A stretch of DNA of 64,000 nt from Phellopilus nigrolimitatus (GCA_021029095.1 JAJOHG010000001.1:1488001-1552000), one strand, 5' to 3'; numbered from the stretch's first letter, positions 1-12,693 are shown. The notes: generated by a model not told the origin, from the letters alone. Made by a program: numbers and translations.

Positions 1-1751
1 ACAATTAGCTCCTGAGAAGATTGTACCGGAAGAGGATCCTCGACAAATAATGCCTGTAGAGAACCCGGTGAGGCTCCTCGTGCACGAGTAATCGATTGTC
101 GTAGTGAAGAAAATTTCTTCGATTGAGGAACGGATGCATTTTGCTGCTGTACAGGAGAAGTTGGCCGGGAAGAAGGCACAGGAGAACCTGGACGTGCCAT
201 CTTGAAGGAAGTTGACGTCGCAGACGGTGTCAAGTTCTGCGAAACTGCTCTCTTCTTACTGGCGAATGGCGATCGGAAGAGGGACCATTCGGACTCGAAC
301 TGCACCGCATCAAGCTCTGAATCGGCGGGAGAGAAATCAAGTAGTGCAGTGTCTATGAGCTTGTCTATGCGACGCTCAGCAACGCGAATAATCAGAACTA
401 TAACATGAACACCTGAGTGATTTGACAACACATGTATTTAAGGCGTATTTACCGTAGACAGTATTGATGACCTCTTCTATTAGGTCAAACGAACCCAAAA
501 GTTCGCAAGTTTCTCTTATGGCAGAGTCACAGCGCATAAAATGAAGCCAGCTCGTACAGTTATACAGCCAAAATACTGTATAAGTAAGATCATCAGGATG
601 GTTCTGGAAGAAGAATACATGTCAGTACGAAATTCATATAGAGCATAATAACCTACGAAAGCGGCATCCTCGATGACATCGGTTGCGCCCATGACCAACT
701 CTTCTAGCCATGTATGATCGCAAGTTAGACACGCGAAACGCGCCAGCATGTACAGTGCGTTGGCAGGGTCTGCATTACGTGTCGAGGGTCGGAAGTTCGT
801 AATGAGCGAGTCAAATATACCAGGTAGTGATGCTGGTGAGAAAACTAGCATGGACGAATAATCGAGAGGAGGTGTCTGTGCAGGAGCCCGATATGATCAA
901 TAAACGCCGCGCTCACAAAAAGCAGACATACATAGATCTTTTCGTTTTCATCCTCATCGTCAGCCTCATCATCTGACGTTTCGCATGCAGACGGGAAAAG
1001 CTCGTTGCTTCTCCACCATTGGCTGTTCAAATCTAATATCTTCTTAATCGCTTCTCTTTCTGTCTGCCGTTTTCCGTTCTGTTTCAGCTTTTGACTGAAA
1101 CAACGGCGCTGAATGGCCATCCTACTGCTCTGCCAGCCATCTCCTCGCATAGCTTCTTCGAGGAACAAGGCCACATCCTCTCGGCCAGGAATCACAGAAT
1201 ATGCGGTGACTATGTCCAGCGCTGTCATATTTTTCAACGTGACGGACAATGGTGAGCAGCCATGAGTAAGGAGGTGAGAAATAAGAGTTGGAGGTGCAAG
1301 CAACGCAGCATGATGCAGTGGAGTCCACCCGGCTGTAGATTGAAGTAAATAGAGCAAATTGACGTTAAGTGAACGAGCGCTCACCTCGATCGGGTATATT
1401 CACATCCGCACCTTCAGCGATGAGTAGGCGAACACATTCTTCGCGTTCGACTTCCCTCTCCGATTCTGCACCGAAGCCGAGGATGATTACACTGGCATAC
1501 ACAAGTCCATCTTCGTCCTGGTAATTCAGATCCAAAGCCACGTGCGCTTGCGGGTCGTGGAGGATGTACTGGAGAAAGGAAAGGTCGGCGAATACGCATG
1601 CACGCGTCATGCAGTGCGTAACAAGTGTAGCCTTCTGGGTTGGGGTCAGACCAGAGCTTGTAGAGAGCATTCTAGCGACATCGGACGGGGATGGATAGAG
1701 AGGATGAAGATCGGGCTCTAATACGAAATCCACGGTTTGCGAAGGAGGCAT
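1..1751 (-). CDS. Ankyrin-repeat and DIL (dilute) domain protein, 5' part
   Basis: Partial gene running off the left edge; only the N-terminal half is visible. The start chosen is the ATG at 1751 (MPPSQTVDF). Exons join as about 1751-1384, 1332-899, 844-652, then further exons to position 1. The first exon carries an ankyrin-like segment (ECVRLLIAEGADVNIPD), continued in exon 2 (GWTPLHHAAL). An acidic stretch follows (DDEADDEDENE). The segment WLEELVMGATDVIEDAAF and the tryptophan-rich FWLYNCTSWLHF at about 600-530 look like the start of a DIL domain, as in myosin V tails. Known fungal relatives combine ankyrin repeats with a DIL domain; their function is poorly defined, perhaps vesicle or actin-linked trafficking. 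The role here is inference. Confidence 0.72.
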
Positions 1752-2154
1752 TGCGAAATCGGTAATGACGATAATCGGTATCGTGCTCTTCGTTATTGGT
1801 AGAATATGGACCGAAAGACGCGCTGTTTCACCTGAATTTTTGGCAGATGCTGAGCATGACACGGTGGGGGACTGAGAGGGATGGTCAGAGCGGAAACGAC
1901 CTGACCAATGAACCCCAGCGAGCACGAACTGTTGTAAGGGCCACCTTGCCTCGTCGCAGGACAGAGTAGAGTCCCGGAGGCGGCTGTCACTATGTTGCTG
2001 CTACGCTGGACGTTATAATTGACCTTGATGATCGTTGGCAACGCGTTCGTCTGTTTCTTTGCAGCTGCTGCAAGGCGCGTCGATATTACATGTAAATACT
2101 AAATTGGTAGTACTGTAGAACCGCTCTTGCTCTTACTGTCACCTTCCCTTCCAA
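1752..2154. other. Divergent promoter region, ankyrin/DIL gene and RRP15
   Basis: About 400 bp between two divergently transcribed start codons. No TATA box, repeat or RNA gene was recognised. Confidence 0.5.
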
Positions 2155-2979
2155 ATGCCTCCTACAAAACGCCGCCGACTTTCACAACAAGCATCCGATG
2201 AAGCGAGCGACATTGCAAGCTTGGAAGCGGTAGATCCAGATGACGAGCAAGTCGGACACTCCGACTTTGAGGGCGAGGATGTATCGGACGCCGAAAGCCT
2301 GGCTACAGACGCTGAAATCGCAGACGCGCAGAGACCCGTTAAGTCCAAAAAGACGCAAAAACGCAAACGGCGTGCTACCTCTCCCTCGCAATTTGGTGCA
2401 ACTTTGCAGTCGCTCCTTAACACTAGCGCCCCGACAAACTTGCCTCTCTCATTAAAGCCATCTGTCGCGAAGCACCGAACAGATGAAATCTTAGAAGGAA
2501 AAGCGAAAAAGTTGCTGGAGGGCGAAAGAAAGGACAAGGAGGAGAAAAACCACATAAGAGATGTGATTGGCGGATGGGGAGGGGAGTCCGAGAGATCCTT
2601 AAGAAAAGTTGCACAGAGAGGAGGTACGTCCCTTATATATATAGCGCTGAATGTGCCCGGAGCTGAGACTTCTGCACATTCAGTTGTCAAATTGTTTAAT
2701 GCTATCCAACAGACCCAGATCGCAACTGCGGCTGTTCAGGAGGAAGCCAAAGCGGCACGAGGGTCGGGGAAACCTACGTTGCCCGCCCCCGTCCTAGACT
2801 CCAAAGTGAAACGTAAGAAAACTGCGACATCGGCAAGCGCTCTGGAAAAATCTGAGAGCAGTACGTCTTCCCTATTGTTCAAACGTTTCGGTTGTTGATC
2901 TGTCTACGTTGCTGTAGCGTTAAATCAAGATGCGTTCCTTAGGATGATCAAGTCGGGCGGGATAGTCTCGAAATCGTGA
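2155..2979 (+). CDS. RRP15: Ribosomal RNA-processing protein 15 (Rrp15)
   Basis: Nucleolar factor of the Rrp15 family, needed for 27S pre-rRNA processing and 60S subunit assembly. Three exons: 2155-2623, 2684-2860, 2918-2979. The N-terminus is basic then acidic (MPPTKRRRLSQQ, DDEQVGHSDFEGED), typical of nucleolar proteins. After intron 1 the family core reads RGVVKLFNAIQ, and the C-terminal exon gives LNQDAFLRMIKSGGIVSKS, close to the conserved Rrp15 end. Both introns are about 60 bp and keep phase exactly. It is divergent from the ankyrin/DIL gene. Confidence is high because both splice-joined motifs match the family. Confidence 0.85.
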
Positions 2980-3218
2980 TGCGGATAACGTGTCTCGCAA
3001 GTGGTAGCTGTTTGACTGTCTGTAGACAAGGATGTCTAAGTTGATTCATTGTGTAGTATTATGACACTTGTATATGGTATTTCTGTATACATCTTCATAT
3101 GTCCGCGGGCTGTGGATCCGAGTTTGCGTGAATGCTGAAAATGGAGCGGAGGAACGCTCAGACCGGCCCTAAACGCCCCAAAGGTTTAAATTCTCCCGCA
3201 CCCTCGCTATCGGCACTC

Positions 3219-4414
3219 ATGGTCTGTCTCTTTTTTTTCTTCCTTCCTCTTCTTCCGCCGCTTATCATTTCAGCATTCTGTCTAGCCGACAAATAGCCAG
3301 AAAATTACTGTACGCCCGGAGGAATGGGATAAGCGACTCCATGAAGTGCAGGTCACCAAAAAGTGAGTACCGTACTTCTGCCGTCGCTCGTTTGTTGGGA
3401 GTGTTGGGCAACTCTGAAAGATGAACAAACACAATGGGAATCTCGCTGACATCTCTTGATGATCCCGAACATATGCATGTATTATCTGAATAAAAAAAAA
3501 AACACTTTTCTTTCACTTTTTGGGTTGTCTGCAATACTTATGATACGTCCAGTGATTTGAATAGGCTCATCATGGACTACCTTGTCATCGAGGGCTACAA
3601 ATCTGCGGCGGAGGAGTTTAGCAAGGAGGCTGACCTAGCTACGCCTATCGACTTCCAAAGTATCGAGGACCGGACAAACATCCGCGAAGCGCTACAGCGG
3701 GGAGATGTTGAGGAGGCGATCACGAGGGTGAATGACTTGAATCCCGAGGTATGTTGCGTTCTTCTCAGCGCAGTTCGCGCATGTATTGCGAGTCAAAGGA
3801 TTATACTTTTCATGCACCACGCTGAGACGCTTGCGTCTCTGAGGATAATACAAAACTTCAGTCTTCAATATGATTATCTTAATAAATACTTTTCCCTGTT
3901 GCGATTCGCTGACACATCCGTCTTCAAGATTCTCGATACGAACCCTACTCTCTATTTCCGCCTCCAGCAGCAGAAGCTCATCGAATACATCCGACAAGGC
4001 CGGATTCCAGAAGCCCTTCAGTTCGCCCAGCAAGAACTTGCGCCTCGCGGTGAGGAAAGTCCCGAGTTCCTGTTGGAGTTGGAGCGGACGATGGCTTTGC
4101 TTGCGTTCGAGTCAACACCGATGGTGCCAGCTGCTATCGCAGAGCTATTGTCGCCCGCTCAAGCGGTTGAAAACGGCCGGAGAGCTGAACGCGGCTATTT
4201 TGGAAAGCTTTAGCCATGGGAAAGAAGCGAAGCTGGTAGCGTTAATAAAGCTCCTGTGCTGGGGCGAGGCTATGCTGGAGGAAAAGGCGGACTTTCCGAA
4301 GGTGAGTTCATGCTTGATGCTCATTCAGTTGTGAGTCTTGTTTCTGACACGGAGCGTGCTGCAGGTTGACCTTCGTGAGGGTTTATACGCAAGTGCGGAA
4401 GTTTCGCGTTGGTA
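3219..4414 (+). CDS. GID8: GID/CTLH ubiquitin-ligase complex subunit Gid8 (apparent frameshift)
   Basis: LisH-CTLH-CRA scaffold subunit of the GID E3 ligase, which in yeast degrades gluconeogenic enzymes. Coding pieces: a proposed 3-nt ATG exon (3219-3221), 3301-3362 (RPEEWDKRLHEVQV), 3553-3748 with the LisH motif (LNRLIMDYLVIEGYKSAAEEF), 3929-about 4300, and a last exon ending in VDLREG to 4414. The CTLH/CRA part (TNPTLYFRLQQQKLIEYIRQ, TMALLAFEST) matches animal TWA1/Gid8. At about 4163 the frame changes: LLSPAQ continues as RLKTAGELNAAILES only one base further along, so one extra base appears present. The first exon is the weakest part of the model. Confidence 0.8.
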
Positions 4415-5042
4415 GGAGCATTGGGAGTGTATGATATCGTGTAGTAGTGAATAATAGTGACCGAAATTGTATGTGTATGGAGTTTTGGCATATCCATTCC
4501 GAACGCGAGCGCTGGCATAGGACTCCTCAATGTTGGACGTCGGGCGCCGCTTTATACCGCGCGCTCGACCAAATTGGTTCCGTGACGACGTGAAAGTGCA
4601 TGAATCAACGTGTTCGCTTGGAAGCCTGGAGGCCTTCAGGCCTATGCTTACGGTCTTGTGAGCAGCTCAGCGGACGACACTCTGCACCCTGCACGCACAC
4701 ACCGCGAGTTGCGAGCAATTTTTGAGATCGGAAGAAAATATATAAAATGCTGGAGATAAGTAAGTAGCGTCGACTGGACGCCACATTCTAAGTATTACCC
4801 CTTTTATCGCACTAAGTAATTGTGTTACGTCCGCTTCCTGGGTCGTCTCGACAAGTGCCATCCTATCCTCACCCTATCCTTCCTTCTCTCTCTCTCCCTT
4901 CCATTCCCGCTCGCCGGTCGCTGCACCTCGCCTCCTTCGTTCCCCACAGTCGTCTCGGGCAGACAACGCCAGCGAGCCGTCGCTGCCAGCATCCTTACTT
5001 GCAAATCCTCTTGCCGCGCTTGATTGACACTCGTCAATCAGC
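4415..5042. other. Intergenic region and BCK1 promoter/5' UTR
   Basis: Between GID8 and BCK1. It holds an AT-rich TATATAAAA-like element at about 4738-4747 and a pyrimidine-rich CT tract at about 4885-4905, as often seen in basidiomycete promoters. No further gene recognised. Confidence 0.4.
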
Positions 5043-8000
5043 ATGGCTGAAGACTCTACGTCTAGCGTGTTGGGTCGCCGGAGAAATCGTAGGGGCCCGC
5101 TCGTCGTTTCAAATCCCTCAAACGATTCTGACGAGGATACCCCGGAGCTCTCCAACCGTCGCTGGAATCCGCCTCCGCTCCCGAGTCCCACGTCTCATTC
5201 GCCCTACTCCGAACAGTCGTCCCTTCCTTCTACCTCGTACACTCCACACAGTAACATGCCACTCAAGACTGTCATCCCTGATCACCCCAATGGTTACGCT
5301 GCGCGTTCAAACCCTTCAAACCCGTCCTTATCGTCACCCTCCGGTTCAAGTTCGCCTGCTGTCGAATCTACCCCGCCCCCAAGCACTCCTGGCCAAAGTG
5401 CGCACCCGGATGATGGAATGGGTTCGGCGAGTGGCCCTAGTGGTGGGGTTCCAGATGATAAATCAGATCTTCGTCATCACAATGGCGCGCGGATGAGTAT
5501 GATGGACAGAGTTAAGCAGCATCTGCCCCAGGTCCTTCATTATCAAAAGAATGGCAATCAACCCAGACAATCACCAGTACGTTCCCTTTTCTTATATCTT
5601 CTGTGATTCTGCTGAGCTAGTGCTACTCGGGTACAGTCTCCTATTGTCACAAACGGCTCTACCTATGTTTCCCCCACTCGGGAAGCTATTATTCAGAAAG
5701 TTTTGCTTACCGTCACCGCCGACTGCGACAACTACACGTATCTTGACATCACCGGCGCTCAACATGCGGCAATGATTAGGGAGAAGATCTTTTCAAAGGT
5801 ACGTCGCCTCGTTGGATCTTCTCTACAGGTTCTCAAAACGTGTTTCCATCTGTGAAGCTACAAATATCCGATGATCAACAACCGTATTTCTCAATATACC
5901 GGACGGAGATAGGGTCATTTGCGATTGGCAGTGCTTTGCAAGACGAACAGCTCATGGATATATGTAGGGAGGAGGGTGACGCAAAGGGTTCTGTGAAATT
6001 CTTGGTTCAACATTCATCTGCTACTGTTCATTTACCGCCACCTCCCACTCGTACACTGATCGCAAACCATGTCCCACCCGTTCTTCCTTATCAGGAAAAC
6101 TTCAGATCACCGAGTCGGACAGCACGTTCGATCAAGTCAAACCACGAAACATTGTCTTCAACGAGCGAGCATATGGTCATGGATCCGGTGGCTGGCTATG
6201 AAGGTTCCGTTTCTGATGATATGGATCAATACGAGCGAGAGCGGAACAGGAATACAATTCGCCCTTCGCCTCAGCAAGTTGCTCACTCTCAGCAGTTTGG
6301 AGTATCTAATATTGCGTCTTCGATGGATCAACGACGTGCAGCCCCAGTCAATACCAGAGAGCCTTCTCCGCCGAGTTCGCGGAGGCCTTTGTCTCCGACC
6401 AGAACCCTGCCATTGGACACGAATACCTCCTCGGCATCCTCCACTTATACGTCCTCCACTGTGATGCCAATAGATCGTACTCGTGCGGGTGTTATCACTC
6501 CGACAGCTCAGCAGATGTTCTCACCGAGTGGGATGTATTTCGACGATAGCAGCATTACTGCGTCACCTATCCGAAAAATGCATGCACATAGTGCGTCCGA
6601 CGTTGCGGCGGAGCGTGAACGTATTTTGGAGCAAAGTGAAAGACAGCAACAGATCGTTGAGAGGGATGCACGTCAGAACCGCAGGGATGATCGAAAGCTA
6701 GAGTTGCCGAAGCGTAGAGTCAAGGTTGCGGACTATGCAGAAAGTTCTACAAAGCGCACTCAAGAGCCTTGGGTCTTAGTACCTTCTCCCTCAGCTAAGC
6801 CCGAACGACCATCTACAAGTGATTCAACACGTTCTACTTCCAGTATCCCTAGACCTGTCCAACATACTCCCTCTGCCTCTCATTCTGGACCGTACCCTAC
6901 GGAGAACACGACGCGGTATCCAACATATTCCCAAAACACATACTCCTCCTCGCGCGCTCACCTTCCTCAGATTCCTGTTCCACCTCGAGGTCCGCCACCG
7001 CCTATACCTTCAGAAAGTGGGCGGCATCATCGTCAGGCGGGGCAAGCAGTACCGCCGAACTGGGCGATTAAATACATCGGAGACCATATTGATCAACGCC
7101 CTCCTTTGCAGCCGCCCAAGCAGTCTAGACTTCTGGGAGCGAAGAGTATGGACAATCTCCGGGCGAACAATTACGCAAGCTCCGGTGGTAACCCCAACTC
7201 GCGAAAGACCAGCCAGAACAATCTTTCTCGACCTTCCATGGTTGGGCTGAGAGATGCAGCAAACGCGTCAACTGGCTCGTTCATGAATATGGATCCCTCT
7301 CCATCTCGCCGCGATCCTATTTCTGCAGGTTTGCCAAGGTCGTATGACTCCAGAAGCAATTTCTCTCCAACAAATTATACTCCGTCACGACCTTCTCCCA
7401 TGAATACTTCACAGAGTCAGGGAGAATTTGGTCAGAATTCACAGCCTCAGTTTCGACCTCTTCCAATCCAAGGCCAGTCATCGGGTCTGGGATCTAGCTA
7501 TTTGAATGCTCCTTCGAGCCATGGTACTTGGCGGCAGTCTCCAGAAGAACTTTATCCAAGACCTCACTCTGCTCTCGATGATATAGGAGCTTCACCGGCA
7601 CCCCAGCGACCTTTCCGACCTTTACCTACAGCAGGTGGTGCAGGCTCATGGGTGGACGTCGAGTCTGCTCTAGACCCGGAAGATTCGCGCTCGCCTCGTG
7701 TCACTTCACCTCATCATCCTTATGCTACTGCTACACCCCAGAGCATGCGATCCTTGCCTTCTTCTTCTCTGAGCCAGGCAAGTACGAAGATCGCCAGTGG
7801 GTCAAGCATGGCGTTGGCGGACCCGGCCCCAGCGGATGCGCAAACTGTTATCACAGACCCCTCGAGCGCGCAACATTCTCGCGCGCTCAGCAACATTTCG
7901 AGCCCTAATAGCCCTCGCCGAACTCCCATCGACAAGCGAGAGGGCCGAGCTCAGGAGAGTCTGGAAACCCCGAAGTCGTTTGTTTCAATGATGCAGGATT

Positions 8001-10051
8001 CGCCCGTGTATGATGGTGATAATGAATCTGCAGCGCTGACTCTGAAAGGTGATGACCATGCCTGGTTTGCTTCATACTTGAACAGCACTTCTTTGAGTGA
8101 CGGCACGGTTAAGCCTGGGGAGAAGAATGTCCATCTACAAGAAAAGATTCTTCCTGATACCACTGCTATTGCTCCTCTACATCTGCAGAAGGAGGCATCG
8201 AGCTCATCGTACAGCACTACACGCAGCACTACCGCGACTGACGATGGAGACGAATATGACACTGAAGGAGACGACGACGACGACGACGACGATGCCGGGA
8301 GTTTGTGGAAGACACCTCTCAAGCAACAGGAGCCAAAGCGGCCGACACTTATCGTTAACACTGAGAATAGCAAGTCATCATCGACAGCAATGCCTTCTCG
8401 TAGTCCTTTCCATGCTACTGGTGTTCCCTTCCCACCCCCGAATTTCCCGCCTCCTCCTCCCCCACCTGTGGTACTCCCGCGTCGTCGCAGGGGTCTGGGC
8501 AGTAGGAATAACGACAAGGGTGCAAAAGGGGATCGATCAAATCGTGACAGCCAGTTCATTAAGACGAGCATGAATACCTGGGCTTTCCGTCCACCCCCAG
8601 AAGAGATTTCCGATCGTCTCGACACTTTCTTCCCCGACCACGATCTGGATAAACCTCTCATCGATTCCACGTCGGGTGGATCATCTCCAACTGCCGCTGA
8701 ACCTGCAATACCGGGCTTCCAGGGTTCGTCTGCGGAGAAGGACCGGAAATTCAGGCATAAGAAATCCATCCGTATTGTGGCAGCTGAGCACAAAAGGAAG
8801 ATTGACCGCACGTCCCGATCTGACTCTACGACGATGTCATCTATCTTGCGGAAGAGGAGCACGAAACTTTGGGGCAGCAAGCTTGAGGAGGTCACAAGCT
8901 CTCAAGTCCCGAGCGTCCCAGCAGTGCCTGAGTCGCCAACTGCTCAGAATCCGAAACGTAAGTCATCGTCTACCACGTTAAATCGTAATAACGTTTCCTT
9001 ATCTTTCAATGTTTCTATAGCGATTTTCAAGTGGGTTCGTGGTGAGCTTATTGGCAAAGGCACCTACGGGCGTGTGTACTTGGCCTTGAATGCTACGACC
9101 GGAGAGATGATCGCTGTGAAGCAAGTCGAGATCCCTCAGACTGATGCTGACCGGGACGACAAACGGCAAGTCACTGTCGTTGAAGCACTGAAATTAGAGA
9201 GCGAGACTCTCAAAGATCTCGATCATCCAAACATCGTCCAATACTTGGGCTTTGAACAGACACCTGACTTCTTAAGCATGTAAGCGAATCTGGTGTGAGA
9301 CTAAAGAAGTATGTCTGACGGATATGTATTCCAGCTTTCTTGAATATGTTCCTGGGGGTTCTGTCGCAGGCTGCTTGCGGAAACACGGCAAGTTCGACGA
9401 CCAAGTCTCTCGGTCGTTCACGGGCCAGATTATCGCTGGACTGGAATACTTACATAATAACGGCATTATTCATCGGGTGCGTTATGAAAAAATTCTTCCT
9501 TGGTTCCGTTTTGAACTTGTATATCCAGGATCTCAAAGCAGACAACCTCCTCGTGGATCCTTCTGGGATTTGTAAAATATCTGACTTTGGTATATCTAAG
9601 CGCACGGATGATATAAACGAGAACGGCGAGCACACCTCTATGCAAGGTTCCGTGTTCTGGATGGCGCCGGAGGTCGTTCAGGCCGCGAGGAAGGGAGAAC
9701 AACAACATGGATACAATGGCAAAGTGGATATTTGGAGTTTAGGTTGTGTTGTTCTTGAGATGTGGGCTGGGCGTAGGCCATGGCAGGACGTGGATGCTAT
9801 CGCTGTCATCTACGAGGTATGGGTATTCTTATTTTTATAATAGCCAAATCCGCTTACCATCCGATGTGTAGCTCATCACCAAGCAGGGAGCACCGCCGGT
9901 TCCGTCTGATGTCACGCTCGGACCTGACGCAGACGACTTCAGGAGACAGTGCTTTGCCATTAAGCCTGACGAGCGCCCTTCCGCAACTGAGCTCCGTCAA
10001 CATCCCTATCTCATTTTACAGCCAGGCTGGACCTTTACCGGATTCAAATAA
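5043..10051 (+). CDS. BCK1: MAP kinase kinase kinase Bck1 (cell wall integrity pathway)
   Basis: STE11/BCK1-class MAPKKK acting between protein kinase C and the Mkk/Slt2 kinases. Seven exons: 5043-5576, 5637-5798, 5858-8957, 9021-9279, 9335-9476, 9529-9816, 9872-10051; together an intact 1554-residue protein. The N-terminus is long, Ser/Pro-rich and disordered, with a folded segment around residues 180-260 (SPTREAIIQKVLLTVTADC). It has a poly-Asp run and a PPPPPP tract. The kinase domain is C-terminal: glycine loop GKGTYGRVY, VAIK-type lysine in MIAVKQVEI, HRDLKADNLL split by an intron, DFGISK, and WMAPEV. All catalytic motifs are present. The close kinase match (GSVFWMAPEVVQ, HPNIVQYLGFE) supports Bck1 rather than Ste11 or Ssk2. 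Confidence 0.93.
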
Positions 10052-10336
10052 TACGCTCTTGCCCTCCTTTCTTGCCTTCTCGATTTTTATATCTTTTTGC
10101 CACCCTTACTTGCTACATTTTGCCGAACCATGCATCATCATAGTAAAATTACCCTCACCATGTCTTGTAAGAAAGCATTAATGCATTGTATTACGTTGGG
10201 TCTACATACTTTCTGTTTCTTGTAATTTTGGCATTTGACAGGTCTGATAGAAGATCGGCTTGTGGTCTGTCGACGTCATATGTGTGACTTATTTGCTCCT
10301 GACCCGCTTGCTTGTCCCGCGTGAGCAAGCTTACCT

Positions 10337-12693
10337 ATGTCTCGCGACGACAACGGTCAAAGACACCGTGAATTAGAAGATTCTGCAAAGCAACAAGCTG
10401 CCATAAAACTACAGAGGGTATGGAGAAGACGGAAATTGCATAGATCTGGATGTCGAGACACGCTGGGAGGACGCGACTGTTCATGCCAGACTCCAGGCAC
10501 GTTCACTTCCGCATTACCAGAGCTTAGAGAGCTTAGAAATAGAAGTGACCTATAATTTCGCGAGGAACATCGTTACAGGCTCAGAGGGATGCAGCGAACC
10601 AAGGAAAGAATGACCCAAGAAGCCGATGGAAACGTGCCGCATTTCTGGCGAGCCGACTGCAAGATAACGACGAGGCATTGAAAGAAAGCGGGGAACAGAA
10701 TACCATGCATAATGATGTGAAAATTCTGGAGACGCAACACTGGCTGGAGCTCACAGACAGGTGAGCCACGTGTCAACATCCCCTTCATCGGTGCTATGAA
10801 CTCTTGATTTTATTATACTATTCACTAGTAAACATCGCTATGGATCCAATTGTAACCTCTGCACTCCTATTATTAAATACCGATACTGACTCCCTTACTG
10901 GTCGATAGTGAAAGTGAGATGCTGCCTGAAGTTATCCGCTCGAATTACAGCTTTCCTCCCGCTTGTGAACTAGTATTATCACAGACGGTGGCTCGAGGAA
11001 GATACCGAGGACAACTTTTTTAAATGGTGAGTCGTCCTTCTTGGCCCAGCAGCCTAGCCAAATGTCTTTCCGGCCATAGGCTTGACCAAGGTGGAGGGAA
11101 GCACTTATCCTTGTCTGAATGCTCTCGTGAACAACTTGAAAAGGAAGTGAGTAATCACTCTCATCCTGAATGAAGAAATATCTGACAGACCTGCAGAGAA
11201 TTATGTAAACAATATTATATTTGTCTGAAAGTATCTGCATAACTAAGAACCTCCATTTATGTCTTATGAAGATATCTTTCTTTGGAGCAGCGTTCGTCGC
11301 CTACTGCCTCTGATCTAGGCTTGATTGTTGAACTCCCCTCCCCTCTATTTCAGGCATGAATTATCTTGTCAAGATCGACGAGAAGGGCTGCTACGCTGGG
11401 CGCGCAATAACGACCTCATCGATACCACGGCTGGTAAATGGCAGGACTCTGGAAACGGATCAGGAATCGTGCTTTATGATAGAACGAAGGGTGTGCCTCC
11501 AATTGTCCGCCGTACAAGCTTCCAGGCCGGCCCCGTTCGCTCGCATTCGTCTTCTGCCGTATCAGCCGGAAGTGAAGATAGCCAAAATGCCACGCATTAC
11601 GTCGATGCGATGAAAGAGAAGAATCCCTTGAAACGATGGTTTAAGAAACATCTAACTGCGAAAGGCTGGAGCGACATGGTTCTTCGGAAGACTGTTCGAA
11701 GAAATACATGGATCTACGTCGCAGTTAGTGTTTGTTGTTGGTCTAACGCACAGTCAATCTCCACAAAACTTAAGACTAAAACCAGGATAAACACTGTTCG
11801 TGGATATACTTTGTTCTTTTCTTCGGTACGGCCAGTGTTAAATCTAACATTAATGTTTTCATTCCGTCCTCTCTCGTTTAGTCAATCTTTTCATTGGTAT
11901 AAAGGGTAAGACTTCTGCTACATGCCATGTTGGTCATGAACTTGATAATATCATGACTCGCAGATACAGGAGCCTTCCAACACTCATCGTTCTTGGCTGG
12001 TGGTCTCGTCACTTCCGCAGGTCCAATTTCTTCTTATACCACACACTTTTGTTGTTGTGCTCATCACCTTATCCTGCTGCCGCTGTATTTCTTCCGTAGG
12101 CCTGATTTCTGTTCATGAAGGACTTATTCACACTCTAAGTCCATTGTCTGGGCACTATCGGTATGTATTAAGAGCTATCGACTGTTTCAGTCTTCTGAAT
12201 ATTGCTGCACCAGGACTAAAATTGACGTTGGTCTAAGCCTATAGTCTCAAGAAGGACCTATTTGATTCACATAGTTGCTGCATTCAGAACTTCAAGAGAT
12301 TCGTGGAGGTCCTCAGAGATCGAGGAGTTGATATGCACAGAGCAGAGATCAGTAAGGCCCAAGTGACTTTGTGGTGGTGAGCTCGATATCTTAATATCTG
12401 GTCCGTGCTTCCATATATTTATCAGCTAACATATATCCATCAGCATCGAGCGTATCGGTAAGGCTAAAAAGGCGAAAGGCGATTTCAAGAAGACACAGAA
12501 AGAACGAGTAGAGTTGTTTGCTAGTCAACTATCCGTGTCCGACTTTCGAGAGAGACACGAAGACGATTCGCAGTGGCGGAGAGATATTCTAGTGGGCAGG
12601 AAAAAGGTACGCGATTTAAGAAGCAGAGCTATAGATCGCGAGAACCCCGAGGCAAAGTCGGAGGGCTTGGATCAGTCGGGGAGCGACGGTTAA
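10337..12693 (+). CDS. IQM-like calmodulin-binding protein (fungal relative of plant IQM), two apparent frameshifts
   Basis: An N-terminal IQ motif (AAIKLQRVWRRRK) is followed by a region that aligns along its length with plant IQM proteins: KHRYGSNLKYYHRRW, WLDQGGGKHLSLSEC, GAFQHSSFLAGG, LSPLSGHYR, FVEVLRDRGVDMHRAEI. The plant proteins bind calmodulin; the fungal function is unknown. Exons proposed: 10337-10496, 10579-10760, 10829-10851, 10909-10913 (5 nt), 10974-11026, 11080-11146, 11197-11204 (8 nt), 11272-11291, 11354-11723, 11786-11795 (10 nt), 11882-11905, 11964-12020, 12100-12160, 12275-12376, 12444-12693. Intron 1 is GC-AG. The frame slips near 10440 (one extra base) and near 11390 (one base missing), so the gene is either broken or mis-sequenced. 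Confidence 0.72.

Noticed and set aside
6069..7250. Several plus-strand frames inside BCK1
   Set aside because: Alternative frames of the long BCK1 exon 5858-8957; the main frame is continuous and conserved.
7951..8895. 314-residue open frame on the minus strand
   Set aside because: It is antisense to the BCK1 coding exon, composed of Ser/Gly-rich shadow sequence, with no domain or splice logic.
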